Part shown: one piece after another, positions 35,284 through 46,146 of the stretch
How positions within the stretch are numbered: the stretch's first letter is position 1
How the letters are laid out: each line of letters starts with the position of its first letter
NCBI RefSeq assembly: GCF_000143535.2
Contig: NC_037322.1
Coordinates: 1,054,001-1,118,000, forward strand
Length of the DNA stretch: 64,000 nucleotides
Direction: 5' to 3'
Source of the DNA: Botrytis cinerea B05.10
Lineage: Eukaryota; Ascomycota; Leotiomycetes; Helotiales; Sclerotiniaceae
Program-made: the position numbers and the translations under genes
The notes under the pieces: generated by a model
Database searches by the model: none
Told to the model about the DNA's origin: nothing
What the model saw: only the letters and a program-made list of their open reading frames with translations

Positions 35284-36854
35284 CTTTCTGCGTGATGTGA
35301 TGCGTAATTTCTAGGATATGTGGTAGACGAAATGAGATATATGTCAATATGAGGAAGATTGAAATTGAGATTAAAGTGAATTATCAAGGTTTTTATAGGA
35401 ATCGATTTCGAAAGGGACACGGCTCTATGATCAATTACAGAATAATACATCAGACTTGTTTTTCAAACAAGGAAACTTTGAATATCTAGTTTGTCCTCTA
35501 GATTAGTTGATCCTGATATCAAGCTTGCTAGTATATCTCATGACATATCTTCCACGATTAAATTTCAGAACGATTCCACATCGGAGAAGAATTCAGATTA
35601 GAAAAACTCCGCAAGATCTCAATCACTCTACTCAAAACTTGTAGGTGTATACTGCTGAATACATTGTTCTAGAGCCTGTCATAGAAATATACATCAAATT
35701 CTTTTCATCATTTTTAGTGTATTTCTTTTAGAACCCGTTTAATGGTGTGGTCATGATGAAGCTCTGAAGCTATCAACTCTTCGCTCCAATGATGTGCATG
35801 CTGAGCAGATAAATAAGTATAGACGAAAGATCTTCGAACATTCTATTGTGGGGGATAATGGAGGATTAGTGTAGCTAGTAAATATGACGTGCCTAGCACC
35901 ATGATTCACCTCCGGAAAATGATGTTAAGCACTATCTTTTCACTAAAGCTTAACAGCGAGTATGTTTTGACGACACCTGGAATGAAATCTGCAAAACATT
36001 ATCCTTCTATTAGAGATTGTCCCCAGCAGAGTGTAACAATACAAATTCTATTAGTACAGAATGCGATAATGCTGATCATTTCAAATATCGCATTTCTGAA
36101 ATTAGCTCGCCGAGGAAAGTTTTCACAGGACACAAAAGCAGAAAGCTCCTGGTGAGTTCCACTCGACAATACAAAATCTAAAGCATTATTAAAACAAAAC
36201 TTTTGACGTCTAATTCATTTATTGATATACACTTATAGAACTTTGTTTAATGAATTATGAAATTTTTTATGATTAATAGCTGGGGCATATTAACATGGGT
36301 CAAATAAACTAGAATATGAAAGTTAAAGAGATAAATGATTCTTAAGGGATCTCTTAGCCCATTTTATAATAAGGGATTATTGATAGATATATAAATCAAT
36401 AGACCACTTTTTGACTTTCGAAAATTTTTCATAATTCGATTCTTCAGGTGTATGATATTCAAAGCTACGTTATCATTGTTCAATCTCCACTAAGTCGTCA
36501 CAAAAACTGGTAAGATATATCAATTAGTATCTCGAGAGATATCTCCAAGTACACTTTTGCGGTATCTCGCACTCACTGGTGGATCGCTTAAACTAAGGTA
36601 AGCGTGATGAGTAATCATATGGTTATATGACATCCATTGCAAAATCAAAATTGGAATTTATAGGGATCAGAGCTATTGGGAAAGTACACAATGATGTGAG
36701 AGACCGTGAGATCTACATAGATAAATTTACAAGTAATATGGAAAGCCATGCCACAGGGGATTATAATGATCGATTTATAAAGGTTTAGGACTTATATATT
36801 GACTCTGATGAGATGACCGAGATGTTAAGTAATGGACTGAGAAGAGGAAAACAT
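35284..36854. other. Intergenic, AT-rich, nothing recognised
   Basis: About 1.6 kb rich in A and T with only short frames. It would hold promoter sequence of the decayed gene and the 3' end of the SDR gene. Confidence 0.5.
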
Positions 36855-37911
36855 CTACTCGATGAATCTCTGTAGGGATGTGATTGTATCAGTCACACTC
36901 TCCTTCAAACTCTTAAACTTGATACCTAAAATCTCCTTCGCCGGTGTAGTGTCAACTTCAGCGTCTGTAATCTCCTCTTTTTCCACCGTCTGTGGCAGCT
37001 TATCCTTAAGAATAGGGATAGTCTTAGCAATTGCAACATAGTCAGCATTAGTGACATAACCCCCATTCAATAGGAATCTCTTTCCAGCAGCTTCAGGTAT
37101 TTCCAACGCATTTACATGAGCCAGTGCAACATCTCGCACATCTACCCATGGCTTAGTAAAGGTTGGAGGGGCACCGTTCTTCCATTTTCCTTGCATAAAA
37201 TTTGCAATTGCTTCATTAGAAGTGTTGATATCCGCCAAGGACTTCAAATGGTGAAGCACAGGACCGAGAACCGCTGGAGGGTTGATAGTGGTCAAACCGA
37301 CGCCAGGTAACTCCTTCTTGATGAACTCCCATGCAGATCTCTCTGCGAATGTTTTACTTCCAAGATACGCAAGGCCTGGACTGCTCAGCGCTTGCTCTTC
37401 GGTAACCGGATTCCAATCTTCTGCGGTGTATTTTGCAGGTTCTGAGAATGGGTTCATCACGGCCGCCATAGATGAAGTGATTACCACCTTTTTGACCGAT
37501 GGAGCGTGCTGCTTGATAGCTTTCAAGATGCCGACCGTTCCATTGACGGCAGGTTCCAACAGTTCCTTCTTATGGTCGGTCGAGCGAAAGTGAAACGGAC
37601 TCGCGGAATGAATAACGGCGTCAAAAGGTGGGTCTGATTGCAAGGCATTGTCGAATGCGCCAAGTTTGGAGATGTCACCAACGACCACATAGGAAAGCTC
37701 GTTGCTCTTGGGATGAGCATTGATGATCTCTTGTCCCTTGGACTCATTTCGAACTGCTAGAACAACATTGTAACTGAACGGTTGTATTAGTAATTGATTT
37801 AAAGAGAGAACGGAAAGCTGTCATAGTAGCTACAAACCCTCGTGCGAGAAGAATCTTTAGAATATGGGCTCCAATGAAGCCACTTCCTCCAGTCAAGAGT
37901 ACTTTAGTCAT
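36855..37911 (-). CDS. Extended SDR reductase (dihydroflavonol/methylglyoxal reductase-like)
   Basis: NAD(P)H-dependent oxidoreductase of the extended short-chain dehydrogenase family, related to yeast Gre2 and plant cinnamoyl-CoA/dihydroflavonol reductases; the likely reaction is carbonyl reduction. Exon 1 (37911-37838) encodes MTKVLLTGGSGFIGAHILK with the nucleotide-binding TGGSGFIG. A 64-nt intron (GTTTGT...TTCAG) joins LARG to YNVVLAVRNES. Exon 2 runs 37773-36855, for a total of 330 residues. Catalytic signature: ITSSMAAV (Ser), then AYLGSK with Y and K in the YxxxK motif (about 158-162). The NPPAVLGP and PWVDVRDVALAHV segments are typical of the family. The substrate cannot be told from sequence. 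Confidence 0.92.
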
Positions 37912-40059
37912 GATTGCAGAACTGATTTTTTGAATAGCTTTATAGTGAGAAGTTTGATGAAGAAGTTGATGAAGAAGTGTGAAAACAAGCTATCATAGGA
38001 ATAAGAAGGTCATTCTTATATGAACACATGTAAGGATTATTTTGTGGTCGTTGAGCCATTCCGTCCTAGTTTAGTGAGACATGGCACCGGACTTAAAATC
38101 TTAACTGCGCAACTGAGAGCAGGAGACAAAAAGTTCTCAATACGGCTACTATCGTGTCCAACTTACAAAAAGGTTTGATTGCTTGACATCCAGTAATCAG
38201 TTGGGATAGTTCATGCCAGCTGATAGTAGGCGGATGATTGGTTAGAACTATCCTTATGCTTCAGCGAGCCTTTGGGTTTGACGAATTGAAAGGATCAAGC
38301 ATCATAAATCGATCGATTAAGTTAGATTATAAGTATAAGGTTCTGAGCCTGACTAGCGTTGTATCCACTATAAGTAGTCTGATGTTGGATAGCTCATGTA
38401 CAAGGATTTCTATATTTGTGGAGGTAGATCAATTGATGACAGCAATTATTATCCTGATGAAAAAGCAGAAAGAGGAGCAAATGCTTAATTGAATGACAGG
38501 TGTGGCCCAGACTTTTCAGAAATTCTATACTCAATTCCTTACTCTAACAGTGATTGTATAAACTGACGGGACACTTCTCAACTTCGAAATTCTCAATTAT
38601 TTTATGTTTCAATTGTTTGATATCTGAATTTATTTTTTCAGTGTTCAATCTTTAACAAATCATTATCATAATTTCTAAAACATGCAAATCGATATTTCAA
38701 GAAATGTTTCCAGATCCATTTTTTCAGTGTTCTATTAGTCCATGCACCGTCCCCACTGGTGCTCCATTCATTGAATTATCCTTTTCGGCCGAAAATTTCA
38801 GAAAGTATTTACCAGCAACAAGTTGCTTACAAATATCCTCTTTTACGTGGTAATATTAACTTTGCTGTCAGAAATTTCTACCAATGGTTTCGGAAATATG
38901 TTGAATGTCTTATCAACATGAATGTTCGATCGGAGCTCGTTTTACGAAAACAAAACAATTAAATACCTCTCCTTCTAGCAAAGATCGTTTCACAAAGTTG
39001 GTCAATAGTAATCATCAAAAGTACTATTCTCTGCTGTACCAATCAGGTCATCATCCCCTCTACAGTGTCATCATTTCCGAAGGCTGTTTTATGATAGGGA
39101 TAAGAGTTGAGGATCATGGAGCTAGTTTTGAGTGCGGGGTGGCTAGTGGAACAAAAACCCCACTTCTCTTGACTCTAGTGGAATCGAGAAAGTTTCCCCT
39201 TGAGGTTTTAGATCTTACGACTTAATAGTGGGCCTACCATATCATATTAATGGGTTGACCACTTCTCGCTCGGTTCATTATTGTAAAGGAGTGGAGTGTT
39301 CGGTGTTCGGATTACGAAATAGTCCTTCGCTTATACCGTAAACAAGATATCTAAAAGATCAATTTCTCCGAAGAGAGCCGATAGAAGTTCACACGTCATA
39401 TAACACGGTTAATTAAGTTGTAGGGATATTTGATAGGTGTTTTAAACTATCTGAAATGGGCCAATAGATACTAGCTACTGATATAAGTCATTGTGAGTAG
39501 TTAGAGTTGCATCCTTATTAAGTGTGTTAAGCTTGTGGATGGTAGTTCAATGCGTTTGATCATGTCCAATAAATTGTAGGAGGTAAAGGGCTTTCTAGAT
39601 TATAGGCTACAGCAGACAGCTCAACAGATACCTCATACCACTTTCAAGTTTTGCTATGCATGGGTACGTCTTGATGTAAACCTTGCCTAGAAAATAAACT
39701 TTATCTGGTTTCGGTGAAAAACAGGGGCTGCAGTAAATGGAGTTTATGCATCTTCGTGTCCGGCCCTAGTGAATGGTATCTTTGAACATGATGTTACAAA
39801 TAACTTTGACCCGCAAATCGCGACTACCTTAACGCCGCGAACACCGAGAAACTTTATTGAGTTTGCCTCTCTGTTTGCAATCCAATCAGCCCGCCTTACT
39901 ATCTATTAATACGCATTGCAAGAAAGGCTGTCTCTTCATTTCAATGATATAATACTAAGTCGGCATATCTTAGCTTTTCTGTGGTCACAAACAACTTTGA
40001 TCAATTTCAATTTATTATTCTACATCGTTTCCAGCACAGAAACAACTTGGTAAAAGAAG
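37912..40059. other. Long intergenic stretch between SDR and NmrA-like genes
   Basis: About 2.1 kb with short frames only and no domains. It includes the divergent promoters of the SDR gene (leftward) and the NmrA-like gene (rightward). The size leaves room for a lost gene, but none could be supported. Confidence 0.5.
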
Positions 40060-40995
40060 ATGTCTAAAAAACTTCTCGTCGTTTTTGGTGCGACAGGCCA
40101 ACAAGGCGGCTCGGTTGCAAACGTCGTTCTTTCTGACCCATTACTCTCGTCTCAATACTCTGTCAGAGCCATCAGCCGTTCAACCACCAGCCCGAAAGCT
40201 CAAGATCTTGCAACCAAGGGCGCTGAGCTAATTTCAGCGGATCTCAATGATCCCTTATCTTTGAAAGCTGCACTTGAAAATGCGCACACCGTCTTTGCCA
40301 TGACAAGTACCACACTTACAGGAGATACTCGCGAGGTTGAAACTGCGCAAGCCAAAGCTCTCTGCACCGCAGCAATTGCCGCTGGAGCGCAGTATATCAT
40401 TTGGCAGACGCTCCCGCCCGTGATGGCCATTTCGGATGGGAAGTTAAGCGTTAACCATTTCGACACCAAAGCCGACATTGAGCAGTACATCCGCAGCCTG
40501 CCAATCAAGTCCGCTTTTTACTGCCCGGCGTACTTTATGCAGAATTTCACCAACCAGCTGATGCCACCAAGACCATCACCCGCGAATGACGGGTCATATG
40601 TCTTTGCGTCACTATGCAATCCCGATACACGGATGCCGCTTATTGACGCGACGGAGATGGGAAAATGGATTGCACCTATTCTTGAGTCCCCTGATGAATA
40701 CGAGGGGAAGGTGTTAGAGGCGATGGAGGGGTGGTACACGTGGAAAGAGATTGCTGAGATTGTTTCCAGTGTGACAGGAAAAAGAGTTGCGTATCAACAG
40801 GTTTCTGATGAGCTCTTCAAGGAGTGGATGCCACCATTGGTCAAAGATGATATGCAAGGGATGTTTGTGTTTTACAGGAATTATGGCTTTTATAGTAAAC
40901 CACCAGGGCAAAAGTCAGAAGATAGCGGGAAAGCGAAGGGGAAGCTTAGTTCTTTGGAGGAGTTTTGCAAGAAGGCAGAATTTACATTTCCTTGA
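40060..40995 (+). CDS. NmrA-like NAD(P)-binding protein
   Basis: Single-exon protein of 311 residues in the NmrA/HSCARG branch of atypical SDRs. The N-terminal Rossmann motif is VVFGATGQQGGSVA (residues 7-20), followed by a basic strand end VRAISRS that usually reads the NADP phosphate. There is no YxxxK catalytic pair, as expected in this branch. Later conserved segments include PAYFMQNF and LIDATEMGKWIAPIL. Members act as redox sensors regulating transcription factors or as isoflavone-reductase-like enzymes. The sequence does not decide which. It is the last gene before an AT-rich transposon island. Confidence 0.9.
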   Translation: MSKKLLVVFGATGQQGGSVANVVLSDPLLSSQYSVRAISRSTTSPKAQDLATKGAELISADLNDPLSLKAALENAHTVFAMTSTTLTGDTREVETAQAKALCTAAIAAGAQYIIWQTLPPVMAISDGKLSVNHFDTKADIEQYIRSLPIKSAFYCPAYFMQNFTNQLMPPRPSPANDGSYVFASLCNPDTRMPLIDATEMGKWIAPILESPDEYEGKVLEAMEGWYTWKEIAEIVSSVTGKRVAYQQVSDELFKEWMPPLVKDDMQGMFVFYRNYGFYSKPPGQKSEDSGKAKGKLSSLEEFCKKAEFTFP

Positions 40996-41470
40996 TCTGA
41001 CGGTATAAATTGGGATGAATTACCTCCTTTAACTTCGGAGCGTTGCTGTCCTCGGAATACTTGGAAGCTACAAAAAAGGACTGGTAGCTTTTCAGAGATC
41101 ATGTTCGAGTATAGTAGTTGTACTAATGGAACCCACCTTTGTCAATAGGGTTAGGAGAGAACCCCTACCGTCTCCAAGGCTCCTATAGATACAAAATTAA
41201 GATTTCAGAATGTTTGATCTAGATCTAGGCTTTCCAGATATTGCAAATCATCTAGCGTAATAGAAATTAAAGCAGGTAGACCAATTTTATTACAGGTTAA
41301 TATAGGACCCATGATATCGATAGTACTGGAGAGGGAAAATGTGCCTGAGAAAATGGAAGAGATCTAAACAGATGTGCGAAAAGCATGACAATTAAGGATG
41401 TTAGTGATTCAAGTATGACAGCATATATCTAAAATAGCAATCTCCCTTCTTCTAAGGGGGTAGACATATG
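40996..41470. other. Transition from gene space to AT-rich island
   Basis: 3' flank of the NmrA-like gene, becoming steadily more AT-rich. No feature is supported. Confidence 0.4.
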
Positions 41471-41540
41471 TTGTGTTTCTGAGACAAAAAATAACAAAAA
41501 CCAACTTTTTAGTATAGATTGCTAGTTTTTTTAATATAAA

Positions 41541-41756
41541 TTAGTAATTTAGATCTAACTTACTACTTTCAATTATATAATCACACAATCGCAAAATCGA
41601 ATAATAGTATAATCGTAGAATTATACTAATGATTTTTTTACAATTCTTAATATAAAAGTTTTTAGAAATTCTGAAAAAATTTATTAGTGTGATTGTACAA
41701 TTTTACGATTGTGTAATCATATAATTGAAATTAGTAATTCAGATCTAAATTAGTAA
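41541..41756. mobile_element. ~215-bp MITE-like element with ~55-bp imperfect inverted ends
   Basis: The left end TAGTAATTTAGATCTAACTT and following CAATTATATAATCACACAAT are complementary, with a few mismatches, to the right end around 41703-41756 (ACGATTGTGTAATCATATAA, then AATTCAGATCTAAATTAGTA). There is no coding capacity. Confidence 0.6.
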
Positions 41757-41777
41757 TATATATTAAAATAAGTAATA

Positions 41778-42218
41778 TAACGTAGTTTATCAGCGAGCGG
41801 ATCATATCACCGAGCGGATCACTTAATTTATATACAAAATTCGTTTGTGTGTAACCGTGCACTTTCTTTATATAATAATATAATTTAAAGAAAGCTGAAA
41901 ATATTGAAATTTAGTTATATGAATATCATAAAAATCTAATTATTTATTAAAAAATCAAATTATTATAATAGTTATTATAAAAATAACTTTTTTGTAATGA
42001 AAATCGTGACAATTTCTATTTTTTCTAGAATATAATAGAAATATGTATATAAAAACTAGATTTCTAAAAAGACTCAGTTTTAATATTATTTTCAATCTTT
42101 TTATTTTTCAAAAATAATGTTTAGTCATTAAAATAAGAATATTTAGAAATAGCTAATTTTGGTGTATTTTCAAATGATCCGCTCGGTGATATGATCCGCT
42201 CGCTGATAAACTACGTTA
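41778..42218. mobile_element. 441-bp MITE with perfect 44-bp terminal inverted repeats
   Basis: TAACGTAGTTTATCAGCGAG at 41778 onward, continuing through two direct copies of GAGCGGATCA, is the exact complement of 42175-42218, over 44 bp. TA dinucleotides flank both ends, compatible with a Tc1/mariner-type target duplication. The interior is extremely AT-rich with no open frame. The GC-containing ends stay perfect while the interior is degraded, so the ends may have been protected or recently copied. Confidence 0.75.
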
Positions 42219-42301
42219 TACTAAAAGTATAGCAGTTTATATTAAAAAAACTAGTAATCTATATTAAAAAATTGAGTTTTGTTACTTTTTATCTCAAAAA
42301 G

Positions 42302-42480
42302 TATTACGGAAGCTGTTTTTAGAATCACGTGGAAATATTTAGAAATCTTTCGAAATGATTTAAATTAGATTTCAAATAGAAATTCAATAAGATCATAATT
42401 AATTACAATTCTCATAATATAATAATAAAACTAATAATTGTTTTTAAATATAAAGTTTTATATTATAATATACTTAAAAA
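42302..42480 (+). repeat. RIP-degraded LTR fragment
   Basis: The sequence starting TATTACGGAAGCTG matches, with many C-to-T and G-to-A changes, the first ~180 bp of the 576-bp LTR of the intact element at 56441-63047, including ATCACGTGGAAAT and TTCAAATAGAAATTC. The match fades after about 42480, so the rest is lost or degraded. Confidence 0.65.
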
Positions 42481-43297
42481 GCTATTAATTTGTAATCTTC
42501 ATTTTTGTTCAGTATTAATATTCGATATTTGCTTTTTCTTTGATTCTTAATATACTTATTGAAGTGTTTTAATCATTTTAAATTTATCTTATTGTTTATC
42601 TATTTATTAAATATAAATTTAATAGCCTATTCTATAGAAAAATCGATTTCAATATATCAATTGGAGAAATAGATTTGTTTCTAGATTATTAAAAATAGGG
42701 GAATAGTTTTATCCTCTTTATTTTTATATATTATTACTATAATTCATTTTCGATTATTTGATTATATAGATTTACTTTTGCTATATGTTTCAATATTAAT
42801 AACAATTATTGCTATATATATAATTCCCATTATAAAATCTATTTTATCAAAATTATAAAAATCTTTATTCAAAATGTTGTATTTTATTTATATATTTATA
42901 ACTAATCGAAACTATTCTTTAATAAGTTTAGAATTCTTATAAAGAGCTTTTTGAAAGTTATAAATATAACTAAAATGTATCTTTAATTCGATTCGATATT
43001 TTATAAATCGATATATTCAAAAGTTCCTGATATATTTCGCACCCTTCGATTTGAAAATATAATTCACTATATCTTTTATATTCTTAAGTTTAAATAGAAA
43101 ACCTTTCAAATCTATATTAAGAATATATTGAATAAATATTTTCTTTTCTAATTCTATCAAATTATAACTTTTTCATCAATTCTCAATTATGTTAGGTTTA
43201 CCTCGAATTCTATTATTCAATATAATTCGAAATACATAATAAAGCTAAGCTGTCTTTCGAATTAATAATTTTTTATTTAATTCAATAGCTTGAATAG
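42481..43297. other. AT-rich, RIP-like degenerate sequence
   Basis: About 0.8 kb almost entirely A and T, with no frame, repeat boundary or gene that can be supported. It is probably transposon debris. Confidence 0.5.
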
Positions 43298-43302
43298 CTA
43301 AG

Positions 43303-43878
43303 TATTACGGGAGCTACCTCTAGGGTTATGTGGAAATGTTTAGAGATCTTTTGAAATAATTTAAACTAGATTTCAAATAAAAATTCAATAAGATTGTAAT
43401 TAGTTGTAATTTTTATAATTATAATAATGAAATTAATGATTGTTATTTTGAATATAAAGCTTTACATTGTAATGAAATCTATTCCCTTATATAGATTTTC
43501 TTATTTTTAATCGAATATCGATTTCGATAATCGATTTAATCGAATATCGATTTCAATCTTTGATATATTATATAACCCTCATTCTGTAATTCCTATTATT
43601 CTAACTTGTTCTTTTGTTTTGAGACTAATCCCTTAGAATATTACTAATCTTAATAAAGCCTTTTTTGCTTACTGTATTCTATCTTTTCTAAAACCTATTA
43701 TCCTAGGAACTATATTCTACAATTTAGAATATCCTATGACTAATACTATATACATACCTGAGGCTTTCTTGAGTGCCTAGTGTCCCCCGTTATACTGCAG
43801 CTGAATCACTGAGGCCTATAATACCATTATAGCCTGTACATTGGTGATTCTACAGCCTGTTACTAATCCGTTGTAACA
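43303..43878 (+). repeat. Solo LTR (576 bp) with target-site duplication CTAAG
   Basis: Full-length relative of the LTR at 56441-57016: starts TATTACGGGAGCT (intact form TGTTACGGGAGCT) and ends TTGTAACA. It is flanked by CTAAG at 43298-43302 and 43879-43883, so it is a solo LTR left by LTR-LTR recombination. Divergence is uneven. The first ~400 bp are heavily AT-shifted. The last ~140 bp, from about 43740, are nearly identical to the intact LTR. Confidence 0.9.
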
Positions 43879-43975
43879 CTAAGATTATATATACTTCTTT
43901 AGAATGAATTTTCATAATTAATTATAAAAAAAATGTGTATTGAATATAAAATAATAATTCAAGGTAAAAGTAATC

Positions 43976-44016
43976 GATCCACTGATATAACCGACCCACT
44001 TATAAACTATGTTATA
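43976..44016. repeat. Degraded copy of the 441-bp MITE terminus
   Basis: GATCCACTGATATAACCGAC followed by TATAAACTATGTTATA corresponds, with transitions and small gaps, to the right terminus of the 441-bp MITE at 42175-42220, in the same orientation. It may be the end of another family member whose left end is lost. Confidence 0.5.
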
Positions 44017-44279
44017 CTAATTTTTAAACAGCGTGATGTTTTTGTTGACTAAAGCCCTGTATGTGGGTAAAAGCACGGTTGCTTTTCGACAATATGATCA
44101 CTTTTTCGTGGAGCCGGCAAGGAGACATGACTCAGCATGACCACCGAACACACCACATGCTAATAATGTATCCACACGCCTTTCATTGGCGGATTCTATT
44201 TCTAGATCCTTATACTGCACGTTCCACAGAATATTGGTTTGAATGAAGTCTTCTATGAAAACAATCATTTGAACATATT

Positions 44280-45506
44280 ATGGCGCCAAAACGTGCACAT
44301 ACTAAATCCCGCTACGGATGCGATCAATGCAAGAAACGCCGTGTCAAGTGCGATGAGAGGGAACCAACCTGTACAAATTGTACTGCACGCGAAATCGATT
44401 GTCAATACTCGCGGCTACTTCAAGCACGAGGAACTTCTAGCGGTCCAAGGTCCACCTCCAATGCGCAAAGTCTTATAAGCGCTGGCTCTGCGTCTTCCTT
44501 GGTTCTTCCTGCGTCGGGCTTACCAGCAGTTATCCGTGCTGATTATCCTGCCATTCACCAAGGGGCGCTGCTCAACTACAGACCTTCCGGCCCATCAACG
44601 CGGCAAAGAGAGCTTGAACTAATGTATTATTGGTTTACTTATACATGCTCTAGCTTTACAAATGCTCACGCTGATTTGTTTCGAGGCCATATTGTACAAG
44701 AGGCACTTAAGCACGAATATCTCATGGATTCCATCTTTGCTCTGACGTCTCTCCACATAGCGACCCAGACTAGCGACGCAGTTTCTGCAACCTCCTACGT
44801 TAGGGAGGCACTAGCATACCAGAACAATGCAGTTCCTAGTCTTCGTGCTGCTCTAAACGATGTGACGCAATATAATTGTGATGCCGTCGTCTTAACTTCA
44901 ATATTGATCATGGCATGCTCGCTCGTCTCGCCCTCCCTTTCTGCGGGGGACAAGAATGCAACCAAACCGGCATTACTCAACATTTTTCTCATGTATGATT
45001 GTCTTCATGGTATCAAATCTGTCCTTAATACAAGCTTCTCCTGGCTTCAAAGCGGATCCTTGAGAGATATTTTTAGGACGCCGCAAAAGTTTCAGCTTCG
45101 GGGAAACGAGGTCACAATACTTCCAATCAAGATACTTCAGAGTCTCAACACGACGGCTATTGGGGTTACTAATCCTCTTTACGAGACTTACCAAAAAGCC
45201 ATCAAAGAACTCGAAAGATGCTATGCAGAAGGCAAAAGAATTCCAGTGTCGTGGCCAGCTGGATTGAATACGGATTTTATGTGCGAGCTGGAAAAGAGAG
45301 AGCGGATGGCACTTATGATTTTAATGTACTGGGGCGTTCTTCTTGATAGGCTGGATGAGATGTGGTGGGCGAAACGTACAGGAAAGAGACTTGTAGAAGA
45401 TTTGTGTAGAAGCTTCGATGGATGCGGTGACGAGTGGGATGAGGCTGTAAGGTGGGCAATGACAGAGGTTGGACTGTTAGAAGATGTTCTCGTAGAAAGA
45501 GCCTAA
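44280..45506 (+). CDS. Zn(II)2Cys6 transcription factor
   Basis: Single-exon protein of 408 residues. The binuclear zinc cluster sits at residues 14-41 with spacing CX2CX6CX6CX2CX6C (CDQCKKRRVKC, then CTNCTAREIDC). It is followed by a Ser/Gly-rich linker and a helical regulatory region (YYWFTYTCSSFTN, DSIFALTSLHIA, LERCYAEGKRIPVSW). That layout is like fungal factors such as the Upc2/sterol-uptake group and many cluster regulators. The start MAPKRAHTK is the first ATG in frame. It sits just right of an AT-rich island and converges with the membrane-protein gene. Targets are unknown; regulation of nearby oxidoreductases is only a positional guess. Confidence 0.92.
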   Translation: MAPKRAHTKSRYGCDQCKKRRVKCDEREPTCTNCTAREIDCQYSRLLQARGTSSGPRSTSNAQSLISAGSASSLVLPASGLPAVIRADYPAIHQGALLNYRPSGPSTRQRELELMYYWFTYTCSSFTNAHADLFRGHIVQEALKHEYLMDSIFALTSLHIATQTSDAVSATSYVREALAYQNNAVPSLRAALNDVTQYNCDAVVLTSILIMACSLVSPSLSAGDKNATKPALLNIFLMYDCLHGIKSVLNTSFSWLQSGSLRDIFRTPQKFQLRGNEVTILPIKILQSLNTTAIGVTNPLYETYQKAIKELERCYAEGKRIPVSWPAGLNTDFMCELEKRERMALMILMYWGVLLDRLDEMWWAKRTGKRLVEDLCRSFDGCGDEWDEAVRWAMTEVGLLEDVLVERA

Positions 45507-46146
45507 TATAAAATACGCCAAAACAATGCAAATGCGACTTGAAAAGAGAAATCGAATGTTCATGAAAAGGACATCAGATTCCTCGGTTAAATTCGTAGAA
45601 GTAAGCCCATAGCCTTCCGTACAAGCGCTAACTAAGGATTTCCAAATGTGAGGTCTGTATAAAAGAGCAAATCCCAATCCTGCCATTTGCTTTATACTTC
45701 GTCTTCGGCGCAAGTTGATAATGTGAGAGATTAAACACAAAAGCACCAAGGTGGAAATTGAGGCTGAGCCTAACGATAATACCAAGTAAGTCGGGTATAA
45801 GACTCGATACAGGATGCATAAAAGCACTCAGATACGAAATGGCCAGATAACAATGATAATTTGATCAAAATGTCAAGGAAAGTTTAATGATATTTCACAT
45901 GCCTAACAGGATTCAGAAATATTTGCAGAGTTTACTCACTCTGACAGCCTTCTTTTCACTTATTAACCTAGGCCCGAGCCATCTTGGCAACCTATCTCAC
46001 CGATGTGAACAATACACATTGACCCGCAATGTGATTGTTGTCTTTCGTTATGGGTTATTGAAATGATCCATTGGTCGCCGAGAATTTGCGCTCAGAATTT
46101 GCAATGTTACACAACTTCAGTGCTCCCTATCTGTTTCCCGGGGGCG
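45507..46146. other. Convergent intergenic region
   Basis: About 0.64 kb between two converging genes. Hydrophobic frames on the minus strand at 45477-45827 overlap the transcription factor end, lack an ATG start for most of their length, and are not credible genes. Confidence 0.5.

Larger units (their letters stand above)
41471..42300. mobile_element. Nested fold-back structure of inverted-repeat elements
   Basis: Outer arms of about 75-80 bp pair with mismatches: 41471-41545 resembles the complement of about 42222-42300, sharing core CTAGTTTTTTTAATATAAA. Inside lie two miniature elements. One is at about 41541-41756, with ~55-bp imperfect terminal inverted repeats ending in TTAGTAATTTAGATCT-like sequence. 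The other is at 41778-42218, described separately. The nesting is seen directly; the insertion order is inferred. Confidence 0.6.

Noticed and set aside
45477..45827. Hydrophobic minus-strand frame after the zinc-cluster gene
   Set aside because: The long version starts at GTG, overlaps the end of a certain gene and matches no family; AT-rich DNA readily yields such frames.
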